DNA of 64,000 bases from Lachnospiraceae bacterium UBA3804. Its GTDB lineage: Bacteria > Bacillota > Clostridia > Lachnospirales > Lachnospiraceae. Of the stretch, positions 51,505-59,444 are shown piece by piece (the first letter of the stretch is position 1; every line of letters starts with the position of its first letter). The notes beneath the pieces are model-generated. The model worked only from the letters and a program-made list of their open reading frames with translations. It was not told where the DNA came from and searched no databases. Location: positions 62,001 to 126,000 of the forward strand of contig DFEK01000001.1 of NCBI GenBank assembly GCA_002368665.1, written 5' to 3'. The position numbers were made by a program, and so were the translations under genes.

Positions 51505-53625
51505 TTATTCCGGTTTCGGTACCGTGTATTTGTAGTAATCATTCGTTATGATCAGTTTGGCATATTTCCATTTGTCATTGATCATCTTTGTTGTCTGTGC
51601 CACGTAGTCGTCCGAGACCGTAATGCCTTCGTTCGGGGTGAACGTATTGGAGATGGCATCGTAGCTGCCTGCTGCGGTCACGAAACTGAAACGGTTTGAA
51701 CCGTTGATCGGAATAATGACCAAAGGCATGGTGGAAGATACTTCCTCCGTTTTATAATTCGTTGCGAAAATATCCCTTCCGGAATAGAGTCTGGAATCAT
51801 ATTCCAAACCGAAGAGATTGCAAACGGTCGGCATAATGTCAATGGAAGAGCAGGGTGTATCAACGATTACGGGTTCTTCCATTTCCGCACAGTAGAGTAC
51901 CAGGGTATTTTTATATCTGGAGATCGAGCGCGTCGTATCGTCGATTCCGGACATCTGTTTATAATAATCCACATTTCCTTCCGCCATTGCATACGGATAA
52001 TGATCTGCGCCCATGACAATGACGGTATCGTTCAGAATTCCCGCTTTATCCAGCTTATTGATCAAGGACTCCAATGCCAGATCCAGCTCTTTGTTGCAGG
52101 CTTTGTAAGCCTGAATCGTAGTCGGTTCGTCGGGAAAAGCGGCAATGGCTTCCTCTTTATGTTTTGCGGACATTGCGTTTCCGCCCCAGCCGTAATTGCA
52201 GTGACCGGAAACCGTCATATAGTAAGCATGGAAAGGTTTTCCGGTTTCCTTGCTTTCCGCAATGATCCCGTCCATTGTATTGTCAATCATTTCAAGGTCG
52301 GAATACGGCCATCCGGTAAGTGTAATCTCGAGTCCGTTTCCGACACCTTTATAATCATATCCCAGATTCGGATGGGTCTTATCACGGTCGTAATAGTTGT
52401 AGGAAGAGTTATGAAATGCATAGCAGGAGTAATCTTCCTTTGCAAACATATTTCCGGGCGCGTAGGGCATGTATTTGGATGCCGAAACGATGAAAGAGTT
52501 GCTGTTATCGATCCATTCCGGAATAACGCCCGTCATATTGGCAAACTCACCGCCGGTGGTGGATAGAAACCACGACGGCTGGTAGTAGTTTTCAAACACA
52601 AATCCGTTATTAGCCACTTTATAAAGCGTCGGGGTAAAATCCTTGTCGATCGCATACGGAGAGAAGGCTTCCGCGGTCAGGAAGACAAAGTTCTTTCCCT
52701 TGAACATTCCCGTATATTCGTTTTGCTTGGTCGGCTCTAAGGATCCGAAATACTCATGCATGGAACGGATATTGGGGTTAGTCTCATCTGCCAGAAGGGC
52801 AGAGAAGTTTACGGTTGTATTGTATTCGTAGATCTTCGGTTTCTCCACTTTGACTTCACTTGTCAGTTCGGAACTTACTTCACTTGTCACAACCTCAGAT
52901 GGAATTTCGGAAGTCTCATCGGGAGTCCAGAGCTCATACTGGCCTTCTTTTAACTTGTCCTCGGGTGTACCGAAGATGGAATAGAGAATCTCTGTACGGA
53001 AGGAGTTCAAAAGACCGAATTTCGTAACGGAATTCTGTACGGTAAAAGAGTAGGTATATACGTCCTTGTACGGTCCGAAACGACAGAAGAGTTCCGATCC
53101 CAGGAAGAGTAAGATTACCGGAATTAAGATAAAAACGGCTCTTCTTCGTTTTACTTTTTTCGGAGGGATAATCTTGGTGATGAAGATAAAATAGACCGGT
53201 ATGGGGATGAAGAATGCAAGCTCATACCAGATATATTGTAAAGCTACGGTCCATACTACCGAGGAAAAATCGCCCATGACCTGACCGGTCATGGTTGCCG
53301 TATAGACGATGCCGTAGTACATATTGTAGAAAATATTGCAGTCAAATTCCGCGCAAAAGATGACCCAGAGTACGATCAGCGTGATGGCGGAAAGAATGCG
53401 GGAAAGTACGACCGGTTTGATATAAAGGAAAATGCACGCAAGCAGCAGTCCGAATCCGACACTGAAAAGCGCTATCGGAAGCAGTGCCAGGTCAAAAAAC
53501 GGAGTATAGCTGTCCAGTCCTTTTAACAGAAGTTCAAAAAAGAGTATCGTCAAAGGATAGTAGAGCAAAGCCGGAATGTGCTTTTTATTGATAAAAATAT
53601 TCTTGTTTTTCTTTTCTTCGGTCAT
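51505..53625 (-). CDS. LTA-synthase-like sulfatase-family phosphotransferase
   Basis: A protein of about 706 residues with five N-terminal membrane helices and a large extracellular alkaline-phosphatase/sulfatase domain. Motifs are FVFLTAEAFSPYAID (first metal site), the candidate catalytic threonine in WFLSTTGGEFANMTGV, VIVMGADHYPYA and TPCSSIDIMPTVCNLFG. Family members polymerise or transfer glycerol-phosphate or other phospholipid head groups to surface glycans. A Ser/Thr/Glu-rich linker (TSEVSSELTSEVK) separates the two parts. The ATG at 53625 (MTEEKKNKN) is taken as start, because the longer frames run into the predicted promoter; nearby ATGs at 53643 and 53634 remain possible. It converges with the permease gene, three bases apart. 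Confidence 0.82.
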   Translation of the reverse strand: MTEEKKNKNIFINKKHIPALLYYPLTILFFELLLKGLDSYTPFFDLALLPIALFSVGFGLLLACIFLYIKPVVLSRILSAITLIVLWVIFCAEFDCNIFYNMYYGIVYTATMTGQVMGDFSSVVWTVALQYIWYELAFFIPIPVYFIFITKIIPPKKVKRRRAVFILIPVILLFLGSELFCRFGPYKDVYTYSFTVQNSVTKFGLLNSFRTEILYSIFGTPEDKLKEGQYELWTPDETSEIPSEVVTSEVSSELTSEVKVEKPKIYEYNTTVNFSALLADETNPNIRSMHEYFGSLEPTKQNEYTGMFKGKNFVFLTAEAFSPYAIDKDFTPTLYKVANNGFVFENYYQPSWFLSTTGGEFANMTGVIPEWIDNSNSFIVSASKYMPYAPGNMFAKEDYSCYAFHNSSYNYYDRDKTHPNLGYDYKGVGNGLEITLTGWPYSDLEMIDNTMDGIIAESKETGKPFHAYYMTVSGHCNYGWGGNAMSAKHKEEAIAAFPDEPTTIQAYKACNKELDLALESLINKLDKAGILNDTVIVMGADHYPYAMAEGNVDYYKQMSGIDDTTRSISRYKNTLVLYCAEMEEPVIVDTPCSSIDIMPTVCNLFGLEYDSRLYSGRDIFATNYKTEEVSSTMPLVIIPINGSNRFSFVTAAGSYDAISNTFTPNEGITVSDDYVAQTTKMINDKWKYAKLIITNDYYKYTVPKPE

Positions 53626-53658
53626 ACCAATCATCCAATCCATATAAATCCACATTAT

Positions 53659-53687
53659 ATAGTATATGAGAGAGGGCGTATTTTCAA
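53659..53687 (-). promoter_or_regulatory. Candidate promoter of the LTA-synthase-like gene
   Basis: On the minus strand TTGAAA (53687-53682) is followed after 17 bases by TACTAT (53664-53659); TATAAT lies five bases further on and could be an alternative -10. It sits between this gene and the divergent Fic gene region. Confidence 0.45.
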
Positions 53688-53712
53688 GAAAAACATTCCG
53701 TTTGGGATGGAT

Positions 53713-53792
53713 TTGGACCACTTTAGGGAGAGTTCATTTTTTTCCCAAAACGAGAATACTTTCTCCCAAAATGGATATGCTTTTGGGAGAAA
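53713..53792 (+). repeat. 80-bp dispersed repeat, copy A (upstream of Fic gene)
   Basis: The segment starting TTGGACCACTTTAGGGAGAG and ending in TTTTGGGAGAAA matches 59298-59377 at 72 of 80 positions by eye, without gaps. Its second half is an inverted repeat of TTTCTCCCAAAA. Copy A lies directly before the Fic promoter, which suggests an operator or regulatory origin. Confidence 0.85.
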
Positions 53793-53892
53793 GTATTGCT
53801 TTTTGGGAGATAATTAATTATAATGCAATTATGGTTTTTCTCCCAAAATGCGCATGAAATTGGGGAAAAAGAAAAAATGTTGGGAGAAAGGA
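53755..53892 (+). promoter_or_regulatory. Cluster of TTTTGGGAGAAA operator-like sites
   Basis: A 17-bp perfect inverted repeat (53755-53771 with 53781-53797, core TTTCTCCCAAAA) is followed by further copies: TTTTTGGGAGA at 53800-53810 (within the promoter spacer), TTTCTCCCAAAA at 53837-53848 (after the -10) and TGTTGGGAGAAA at 53879-53890 (at the ribosome site). Five or six sites in both orientations surround one promoter, the pattern of a cooperative repressor operator. Confidence 0.7.
53796..53824 (+). promoter_or_regulatory. Promoter of the Fic gene
   Basis: TTGCTT at 53796-53801 and a perfect TATAAT at 53819-53824 with a 17-base spacer. A TTTTGGGAGA site fills the start of the spacer, so occupancy would block RNA polymerase. 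Confidence 0.65.
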
Positions 53893-53902
53893 GATATCGA
53901 AA

Positions 53903-54967
53903 ATGCGTTCATTTGATTATTCAAGTTTGGCGGATCGAACTTGGGACAACGAGATATTATCGTATATTTCCAAGATTCATGAATACAAAGGAAAGCAGGA
54001 ACTGTTTTTAAGACAAAAACCGGTTGAATTAAACCGACTAATTGAAATAGCAAAAATACAGAGTACCGAAGCCTCTAACAGAATAGAGGGAATTGTTACT
54101 ACAAACAGCAGATTAAAACAGCTTGTAGCAAGTAAGACAACACCTAAGAACCGTGATGAAGAGGAAATCCTTGGCTATCGAAATGTGCTGAATCTGGTTC
54201 ATGAGAATTATGACATGATTCCGGTTCGAAGCAATTATATTCTTCAGATGCACAGGGATTTATTACAATACACGAGTTATTCCTTTGGTGGTCAGTTTAA
54301 GACTACTCCGAATGAAATCGATATGGTGCTTGAAAACGGAGAGAAAGTGATTTTATTCAAACCACTGGAACCATATGAAACTCCGGACGCAATTAATCTG
54401 ATCTGTGAGAATTATCAAAAAGCAATTAATATGGGAGTCGTGGATGAATTAATCCTTATTCCGTGTTTTATATTGGATTTTCTTTGTGTGCACCCATTCA
54501 ATGACGGTAACGGCCGAATGAGCAGATTATTAACGCTTTTGTTATTATGTCGAAACGGATATCTTGTTGGGCAATATATCAGTATAGAAAAGGCAATTGC
54601 TGATACAAAAGATGCATATTATGATGCACTTCAAAAGGCAGACCGCGGCTGGCATGAAGGAAACAACGATCCAAAACCTTTTATAAAATACATGTTGGGT
54701 GTTATTCTTTCGTGTTACAGAGAATTTGAAAACAGGTTTAACATTGTACATGACTCCGGTTCAAAGAGTACATCCTACGATATTGTAAAGGCATATGTAG
54801 TAGAACGGATAGGAAAATTTACAAAACAGGAAGTATTAATTGGATGCCCAAGTCTGGGAAGTTCATCTGTAGAGTCTGCATTAAAGAAGCTTGTTGATGA
54901 CGGAACATTAATACGAATTGGTGCCGGAAGAAAAACGATGTATGTAAGGGCGGATTCCGTTGAATAG
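53903..54967 (+). CDS. Fic-family AMP-transferase-like protein with C-terminal winged helix
   Basis: A 354-residue Fic protein. The active-site motif is HPFNDGNGRMSR, complete with histidine, acidic residue and both arginines. An inhibitory motif of the [S/T]xxxE[G/N] type lies N-terminal to it, in IQSTEASNRIEGIV, which marks class II self-inhibited Fic enzymes. A helical region follows, and the C-terminal roughly 70 residues (YVVERIGKFTKQEVLIGCP, SVESALKKLVDDGTLIRIG) look like a winged helix that could bind DNA. Fic enzymes transfer AMP or other phosphates to protein hydroxyls. AAAGGAG lies upstream of the ATG. The winged helix makes it a candidate ligand of the repeated operator sites. Confidence 0.85.
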   Translation: MRSFDYSSLADRTWDNEILSYISKIHEYKGKQELFLRQKPVELNRLIEIAKIQSTEASNRIEGIVTTNSRLKQLVASKTTPKNRDEEEILGYRNVLNLVHENYDMIPVRSNYILQMHRDLLQYTSYSFGGQFKTTPNEIDMVLENGEKVILFKPLEPYETPDAINLICENYQKAINMGVVDELILIPCFILDFLCVHPFNDGNGRMSRLLTLLLLCRNGYLVGQYISIEKAIADTKDAYYDALQKADRGWHEGNNDPKPFIKYMLGVILSCYREFENRFNIVHDSGSKSTSYDIVKAYVVERIGKFTKQEVLIGCPSLGSSSVESALKKLVDDGTLIRIGAGRKTMYVRADSVE

Positions 54968-55088
54968 TAAGCAGTAACTGTATTTTGTGGGCACGGTCCA
55001 TTATGAGCCGGACAAAGTGTGCAGAAAAAGTCGGGTACGAAAAACTTTCATGTGAAATAATGTATTCAGGCGCAGTGAGGTGACCGTT

Positions 55089-55928
55089 ATGACAGACTGG
55101 ATTGAAGGATTTCAGGCGTCAATTGATTATATTGAACAAAATCTGACGAAGGAGTTAGATATCGGGAAGATCGCAAAGAAAGCAGCACTATCTTCGTTTT
55201 ATTATCAACGTATTTTCGGTGCAATGTGCGGAATGACCGTCGGAGAATATATCCGTGAGCGTCGTATGACACTTGCAGCACAGGAACTGGCTGGTTCCGA
55301 TTGCAAGGTTATCGATATCGCATTGAAGTACGGCTATGATTCTCCCGACAGTTTTACCAAAGCATTCCAGCGCTTTCATGGCATCACTCCGGCTCAGGCA
55401 AGGGAAAAGGGTGTCAATTTACGGTCACTTGCTCCGCTTCATATCAAGATCACATTGGAGGGCGGAACGATGTTGGATTACAAAATTGTGGAAAAGGCAG
55501 CCTTTACGGTTGTCGGGATCAAAAAGAGTTTTAATTCAGAGACTAGTTACAAGGAAATACCCAAATTCTGGGGCGAATGGGCTTCCGACATGAAAGGACT
55601 GAAAGGAATGTTCGGTGTATGCTCAGACATGGACGGAACGAATTTTGATTATTGGATTGCGGATTTATACATGCCCTGGGAAGAATATCCGCAAGAATGT
55701 TCAACCTATCAGATTCCCGGAGGCCTTTGGGCGTTATTTAAATGTGTCGGCCCTTTGCCGGGCAGTATGCAGTCGGTCAATACAAAGATCTGGTCGGAGT
55801 GGCTTCCCTCACTTAAGGAATATGAGCTGGCCGGCAATTACTCGCTGGAATTCTATTTGCCGCCTGCAAAGAATCCTGCCGAAACGGTAAGCTATATCGC
55901 CATACCTATTAAGAAACGTAACGTGTAA
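55089..55928 (+). CDS. AraC-family regulator with GyrI-like effector domain
   Basis: A 279-residue protein. Residues 1 to about 110 hold two AraC helix-turn-helix units (IGKIAKKAALSSFYYQRIFG and IDIALKYGYDSPDSFTKAFQ). Residues about 125-279 are a GyrI/Rob-like small-molecule-binding domain (VVGIKKSFNSETSYKEIPKF, later PGGLWALFKCVGPLPGSMQ). The layout resembles Rob/TipA-type sensors of hydrophobic compounds. The ATG at 55089 is chosen, with GTGAGGTGA six to seven bases upstream; an in-frame GTG at 55080 overlaps that site. It is 45 bases upstream of the MutS-like gene. Confidence 0.88.
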   Translation: MTDWIEGFQASIDYIEQNLTKELDIGKIAKKAALSSFYYQRIFGAMCGMTVGEYIRERRMTLAAQELAGSDCKVIDIALKYGYDSPDSFTKAFQRFHGITPAQAREKGVNLRSLAPLHIKITLEGGTMLDYKIVEKAAFTVVGIKKSFNSETSYKEIPKFWGEWASDMKGLKGMFGVCSDMDGTNFDYWIADLYMPWEEYPQECSTYQIPGGLWALFKCVGPLPGSMQSVNTKIWSEWLPSLKEYELAGNYSLEFYLPPAKNPAETVSYIAIPIKKRNV

Positions 55929-55973
55929 TGGTGCTTGACATCATTACGAAATGTTACCGTTAGGAGGTAGAGT

Positions 55974-57722
55974 ATGAATCAGAAATTATCATTCAGTCTT
56001 TTACAGCCGGCGGGAGAGTATGAGTACCGTGTTTTGCCGGATTATGTGCTGCATGATCTGGGACTTGACGGTTTTTTGCAGGAAGTTTCCAATGATGCAA
56101 AGCAGCGTCGTATGATAGCAAATATTCTTTCGAAGATTTCTCCGAGCCCGGCTGTTTCCATCTATCGTCAGCAGATTTTTGCCGATATTCTTAAAAATCC
56201 CGAACTGAGAAAGAACATGCTGGATCTTTTTGATCGAATACAGTTCATGAGGGATTTTTCTTCCTTTCACAAGACAACAGATGAAGAGATGGGACTTTGG
56301 CATCTGTTTAACCGCCTTGAAGATTTGGACAATTACATCAAAATCGTGGAAACGATGAGAGACTGTCTTTCCGATGAGAGAGTAAAATCCGAGGGGCTGG
56401 TTCTTTTAAGAGACTATATTGACGGACTTTATGAGGATGCCTGCTTTGCGCAGATGAAGAAAGACATCTCTGAACTTAAAATGAAAGCCTCCGATGTGCG
56501 AAGTGTAACGATCGGAGTAAACGTCAACGAACGTTTTGAGGCTGTCAGCATAGGTCTCGTGTCCGTAAATAAAAAGCCTTTTAAGAAGTCCGGAATCGTC
56601 AGCAATTTTGCCGATGCAATTGCCTCAAAGGACAAACTGAAGGAGACGTCGGACTGGGACGGGGATCTGCATTATCAGCTGATAGATCAGGAAGAAAAAA
56701 GCAATATCTTCGAATTCATGAAGAAGAATATGGCGAAGAATGAGGCGAATCTGCTTGTTTCGCAAACTTCTTCCACGGTTGTTTCGGCAACGGACGGCGC
56801 AATGGTAAACAGTACATTTTACCTGGACAGCGTGGTAAACAAAATGGTTGGTACGCTGGTGAAGAAGTTACGGGAAACGCTTACCAAATATGCGGATGTT
56901 GCGATCCTGAATATCTCCGAACTTGTGCCGGAGTTTCTGTATTATATCCGATGTGCGGAACGAATAAGCCGTCTTATGGAAAAAGGATGCGTCTTTTGCG
57001 AAGCACAGCCGATTACCGAAGGACAGGCGAAAGATGCCGGAATGCAGGCTGCCAATGATACGATTTCCATGGAGGCTTTGGATTTTTATAATCTGAAACT
57101 GGCCATGAATATGGAAAACGTAAATGAGATTGTACCGAATGATCTTATTTTTGATCGGAAAAATACGGTCTATATACTTACCGGTGCAAACCGGGGCGGA
57201 AAGACTACGATGACACAGGCGGTCGGTCAGCTCTTTATTCTGGCACAGGGCGGGTTGTTTGTGCCGGCGAAAAAATTCCGCTATGTTCCCTGTGACTGTA
57301 TTTTTACCCATTTTCCGGCGGATGAAGACAAAACCATGGATCTCGGAAGACTTGGAGAGGAATGCGTCCGGTTTAAGGAAATGTTCTCAAAGGCTACGGA
57401 CAAAAGCCTTATGCTTTTGAATGAGACTTTCTCCACGACATCCTTTGAGGAAGGATATTATATTGCAAAGGATTCCGTGAAAGCACTTCTTAACAATGCG
57501 GTGCGGACGATTTATAACACCCATATGCACAAATTAGGGGAGGATGCAGAGGAGCTGACCCGTGAAAGCATGGGGTCCGGGGCCGCTTCGCTGGTGATGA
57601 AAACCGAAGAAGGCAAACGCTCTTTTAAGGTTACTTTGTCTAAACCGGAGGGTTCGTCCTATGCGAAGGATATTGCCGAAAAATACGGCGTAACCTATGA
57701 TATGCTGATTGGAGTTAAGTAG
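55974..57722 (+). CDS. MutS-family ATPase without mismatch-recognition or Smr domains
   Basis: A 582-residue protein. The C-terminal half is a MutS-type ATPase: Walker A LTGANRGGKTTMTQAVGQL, Walker B region SLMLLNETFSTTSFEEG, and a later histidine in YNTHMHKLG. The N-terminal half is helical, like the MutS lever/clamp core, with DLFDRIQFMRDFSSFH. There is no mismatch-binding N-terminal domain as in MutS and no Smr nuclease tail as in MutS2. Such orphan proteins are found in many Firmicutes and their role is unclear. TAGGAGG is the ribosome site; a terminator follows. Confidence 0.85.
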   Translation: MNQKLSFSLLQPAGEYEYRVLPDYVLHDLGLDGFLQEVSNDAKQRRMIANILSKISPSPAVSIYRQQIFADILKNPELRKNMLDLFDRIQFMRDFSSFHKTTDEEMGLWHLFNRLEDLDNYIKIVETMRDCLSDERVKSEGLVLLRDYIDGLYEDACFAQMKKDISELKMKASDVRSVTIGVNVNERFEAVSIGLVSVNKKPFKKSGIVSNFADAIASKDKLKETSDWDGDLHYQLIDQEEKSNIFEFMKKNMAKNEANLLVSQTSSTVVSATDGAMVNSTFYLDSVVNKMVGTLVKKLRETLTKYADVAILNISELVPEFLYYIRCAERISRLMEKGCVFCEAQPITEGQAKDAGMQAANDTISMEALDFYNLKLAMNMENVNEIVPNDLIFDRKNTVYILTGANRGGKTTMTQAVGQLFILAQGGLFVPAKKFRYVPCDCIFTHFPADEDKTMDLGRLGEECVRFKEMFSKATDKSLMLLNETFSTTSFEEGYYIAKDSVKALLNNAVRTIYNTHMHKLGEDAEELTRESMGSGAASLVMKTEEGKRSFKVTLSKPEGSSYAKDIAEKYGVTYDMLIGVK

Positions 57723-57773
57723 AATGACCCGCTAATCCCCAAGCCATGCACTTTATGGTTTACCCATAGACAT

Positions 57774-57808
57774 AAACCCGCAGGTAAAAACTTGCGGGTT
57801 TCTTTACT
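57774..57808 (+). terminator. Terminator after the MutS-like gene
   Basis: AAACCCGCA (57774-57782) pairs with TGCGGGTTT (57793-57801) around a ten-base loop, followed by CTTTACTTTTATT. The stem is GC-rich and typical. Confidence 0.8.
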
Positions 57809-57831
57809 TTTATTGACGTAATTACATCATA

Positions 57832-57873
57832 ATCTTTACTTTTTGACAATTTTCTGTTATTATAAGTAAAGAT
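57832..57873 (+). promoter_or_regulatory. Promoter framed by an inverted repeat, before the HTH-Fic gene
   Basis: TTTACT at 57835-57840, 17-base spacer, TATTAT at 57858-57863 with extended TG. ATCTTTACTT (57832-57841) and AAGTAAAGAT (57864-57873) form a perfect ten-base inverted repeat exactly at the -35 and just after the -10. Since the gene encodes an N-terminal HTH, autorepression is likely. Confidence 0.65.
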
Positions 57874-57893
57874 ATTAACAAGGGGATGAGTAT

Positions 57894-58802
57894 ATGATTT
57901 CATATGATATTCTTGAAAAAACGCTTAAAGACAAAGGAATCGGAAAGACAGAGCTTTCCACCCGACTTGGGCTCTCCACCCGAACGATAGCAAAGATAGG
58001 AAAAGGAGAAAAACTGTCAGCTCGAAGTCTGCGAAAAATAGGAGATTATCTTGGTGTAGATCCCCAAATTCTTATGAAGGAAGTTTCCGATAATAAGATA
58101 TTACAGATTCTTCGGGAAGAAAAGGATATGAAGCTGCCGGGAGGACTATATCACGAGTTGCAGGTCAGGATGACATACAATTCCAATCATATTGAAGGGA
58201 GCAAACTGTCCGAGGAGCAAACCAGAATGATTTTTGAGACAAATACAATTGATGTGGGTGACGGAATCCCTGTAGATGATGTGTTGGAAACGGTGCATCA
58301 TTTCCGGGCAATCGATTATGTAATAGACATTGCAGAGGATGAATTAACAGAGGATATCATAAAGCATTTGCATTATATTTTGAAGCATGATACTAAGGAT
58401 TCAACCCTCGGATGGTTTGCTGTTGGAGATTATAAGAAGCGTGCGAATGTGGTGGGAGGCCGTGAGACGTCCAAACCGTCTGACGTTCATAAGCACATGA
58501 TGACTTTGCTGGAGTCGTATAACGCAAAGAAAAATGTGACTGTAGAGGACATCATAGCACTGCATGCGGAGTTTGAGTATATCCATCCGTTTCAGGACGG
58601 AAACGGCAGAGTCGGACGACTTATAGCATTAAAGGAGTGCCTGCGGCATAATGTGATACCTTTTATTATCGAGGATGAGAAAAAGAGTTACTATTACAGA
58701 GGGCTATCTGAATGGAGAAATGAAAAAGGTTGGCTTACCGACACCTGTCTGGATGGGCAGGATACATTCATAAGGCTTATGGATATGCTGGAAATACGAT
58801 AG
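57894..58802 (+). CDS. HTH-Fic fusion protein
   Basis: A 302-residue protein. Residues 1-62 form an XRE-type helix-turn-helix (KTELSTRLGLSTRTIAKIGK, later GDYLGVDPQIL). The rest is a Fic domain with the class II inhibitory motif in MTYNSNHIEGSKLSEEQ and the active site HPFQDGNGRVGRL. It is a self-inhibited AMP-transferase-type enzyme that probably represses its own promoter through the inverted repeat upstream. AAGGGG lies eight bases before the ATG. It is a different Fic subtype from the one at 53903, being HTH N-terminal rather than winged helix C-terminal. Confidence 0.88.
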   Translation: MISYDILEKTLKDKGIGKTELSTRLGLSTRTIAKIGKGEKLSARSLRKIGDYLGVDPQILMKEVSDNKILQILREEKDMKLPGGLYHELQVRMTYNSNHIEGSKLSEEQTRMIFETNTIDVGDGIPVDDVLETVHHFRAIDYVIDIAEDELTEDIIKHLHYILKHDTKDSTLGWFAVGDYKKRANVVGGRETSKPSDVHKHMMTLLESYNAKKNVTVEDIIALHAEFEYIHPFQDGNGRVGRLIALKECLRHNVIPFIIEDEKKSYYYRGLSEWRNEKGWLTDTCLDGQDTFIRLMDMLEIR

Positions 58803-58881
58803 ACAGTTGATTTTTGGTTTTACCGCCTAAGATAAATCGGAAAATATATATCTGTTTGGTTGATTTATAAGGAGTGATTTT

Positions 58882-59193
58882 ATGAGAAAAAAAGCATCCG
58901 CAGTGTTGTTTGTTGTAATTCTATTGTATTCGTTGATTATGGCAGGATGCGGTAGAACTGAACCGATGTACATGACTGAATACTTTAGAGTTACCCAAAT
59001 TGAGTCAAACTATGTGTATGTTTCTCCCGAAAATATATCGGATGATACAGATTCATACGTAATTGAAAGAAAGTATTTTAAAGGGCTTAACTTTCAGGAA
59101 GGATCTAAAATAGAGGTTCACTTCCAGTCCCTGAAAAAGGGTGATTTGAACGGGATTGAAGGAATACATTCCGTTAATGTAATGGCGGAGTAA
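58882..59193 (+). CDS. Small lipoprotein, unknown function
   Basis: A 103-residue protein with a lipoprotein signal: MRKKASAVLFVVILLYSLIM followed by the lipobox MAGC, giving a mature lipid-modified cysteine. The mature part (about 80 residues) is beta-rich (YFRVTQIESNYVYVSPENIS, GSKIEVHFQSLKKGDL) and resembles a small OB or DUF-type domain, but no family is recognised. AAGGAG is the ribosome site. It ends in a bidirectional terminator. Confidence 0.75.
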   Translation: MRKKASAVLFVVILLYSLIMAGCGRTEPMYMTEYFRVTQIESNYVYVSPENISDDTDSYVIERKYFKGLNFQEGSKIEVHFQSLKKGDLNGIEGIHSVNVMAE

Positions 59194-59216
59194 GTAACGG
59201 CAATTATGATGAAGTA

Positions 59217-59250
59217 AAAAACCCCGGAAGCAAATGCTTTCGGGGTTTTG
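59217..59250. terminator. Bidirectional terminator, probable original tRNA-Glu terminator
   Basis: CCCCGGAAGC (59222-59231) pairs with GCTTTCGGGG (59236-59245), with flanking As and Ts extending the stem. On the minus strand the stem ends in six Ts, on the plus strand only four. It lies directly beyond the tRNA-Glu 3' fragment at 59252-59272 in the tRNA's reading direction, which is where a tRNA terminator should be. Confidence 0.85.
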
Positions 59251-59251
59251 T

Positions 59252-59272
59252 GCAGCTCGTAGCGGAATCGAA
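59252..59272 (-). repeat. Attachment-site-like copy of the tRNA-Glu 3' end
   Basis: These 21 bases are identical to 60739-60759, which is the 3' end (acceptor strand and part of the T arm) of the intact tRNA-Glu gene, in the same orientation. The rest of a tRNA is absent here. This is the signature left when an integrase inserts an element at a tRNA 3' end, with the element lying between 59273 and 60738. Confidence 0.75.
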
Positions 59273-59297
59273 GGGGGTCTATACTTGAACCACACCT

Positions 59298-59377
59298 TTG
59301 GACAACTTTAGGGAAAGTTCATTTTTCTCCCAAAATGAGAACGGTTTCTCCCAAAATGGATATGATTTTGGGAGAAA
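59298..59377 (+). repeat. 80-bp dispersed repeat, copy B (orphan, in tRNA islet)
   Basis: This matches the repeat upstream of the Fic gene (53713-53792) at 72 of 80 positions, including the TTTCTCCCAAAA / TTTTGGGAGAAA inverted repeat (59345-59356 with 59366-59377). No Fic gene or promoter follows here; a terminator hairpin comes 25 bases later. Confidence 0.85.
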
Positions 59378-59401
59378 AAGGAAATACAAATAGATAATGA
59401 G

Positions 59402-59434
59402 AAAAGCACCCGTTCAATCACAGGTGCTTTTTTT
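59402..59434 (+). terminator. Intrinsic terminator in the islet
   Basis: AAAAGCACC (59402-59410) pairs with GGTGCTTTT (59423-59431) and the T-run continues to 59434. It is best on the plus strand but also usable on the minus strand. Confidence 0.8.
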
Positions 59435-59444
59435 CAATGTTATG

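Noticed and set aside
53713..53792. A transposable miniature element (MITE) for the 80-bp repeat
   Set aside because: No target-site duplications and no terminal inverted repeats at its outer ends; the inverted repeat is only in one half. A regulatory origin fits better, though a mobile origin is not excluded.
59252..59272. A second tRNA-Glu gene
   Set aside because: Only the 3' 21 bases are present; no anticodon or D arm can be built from the flanking sequence.
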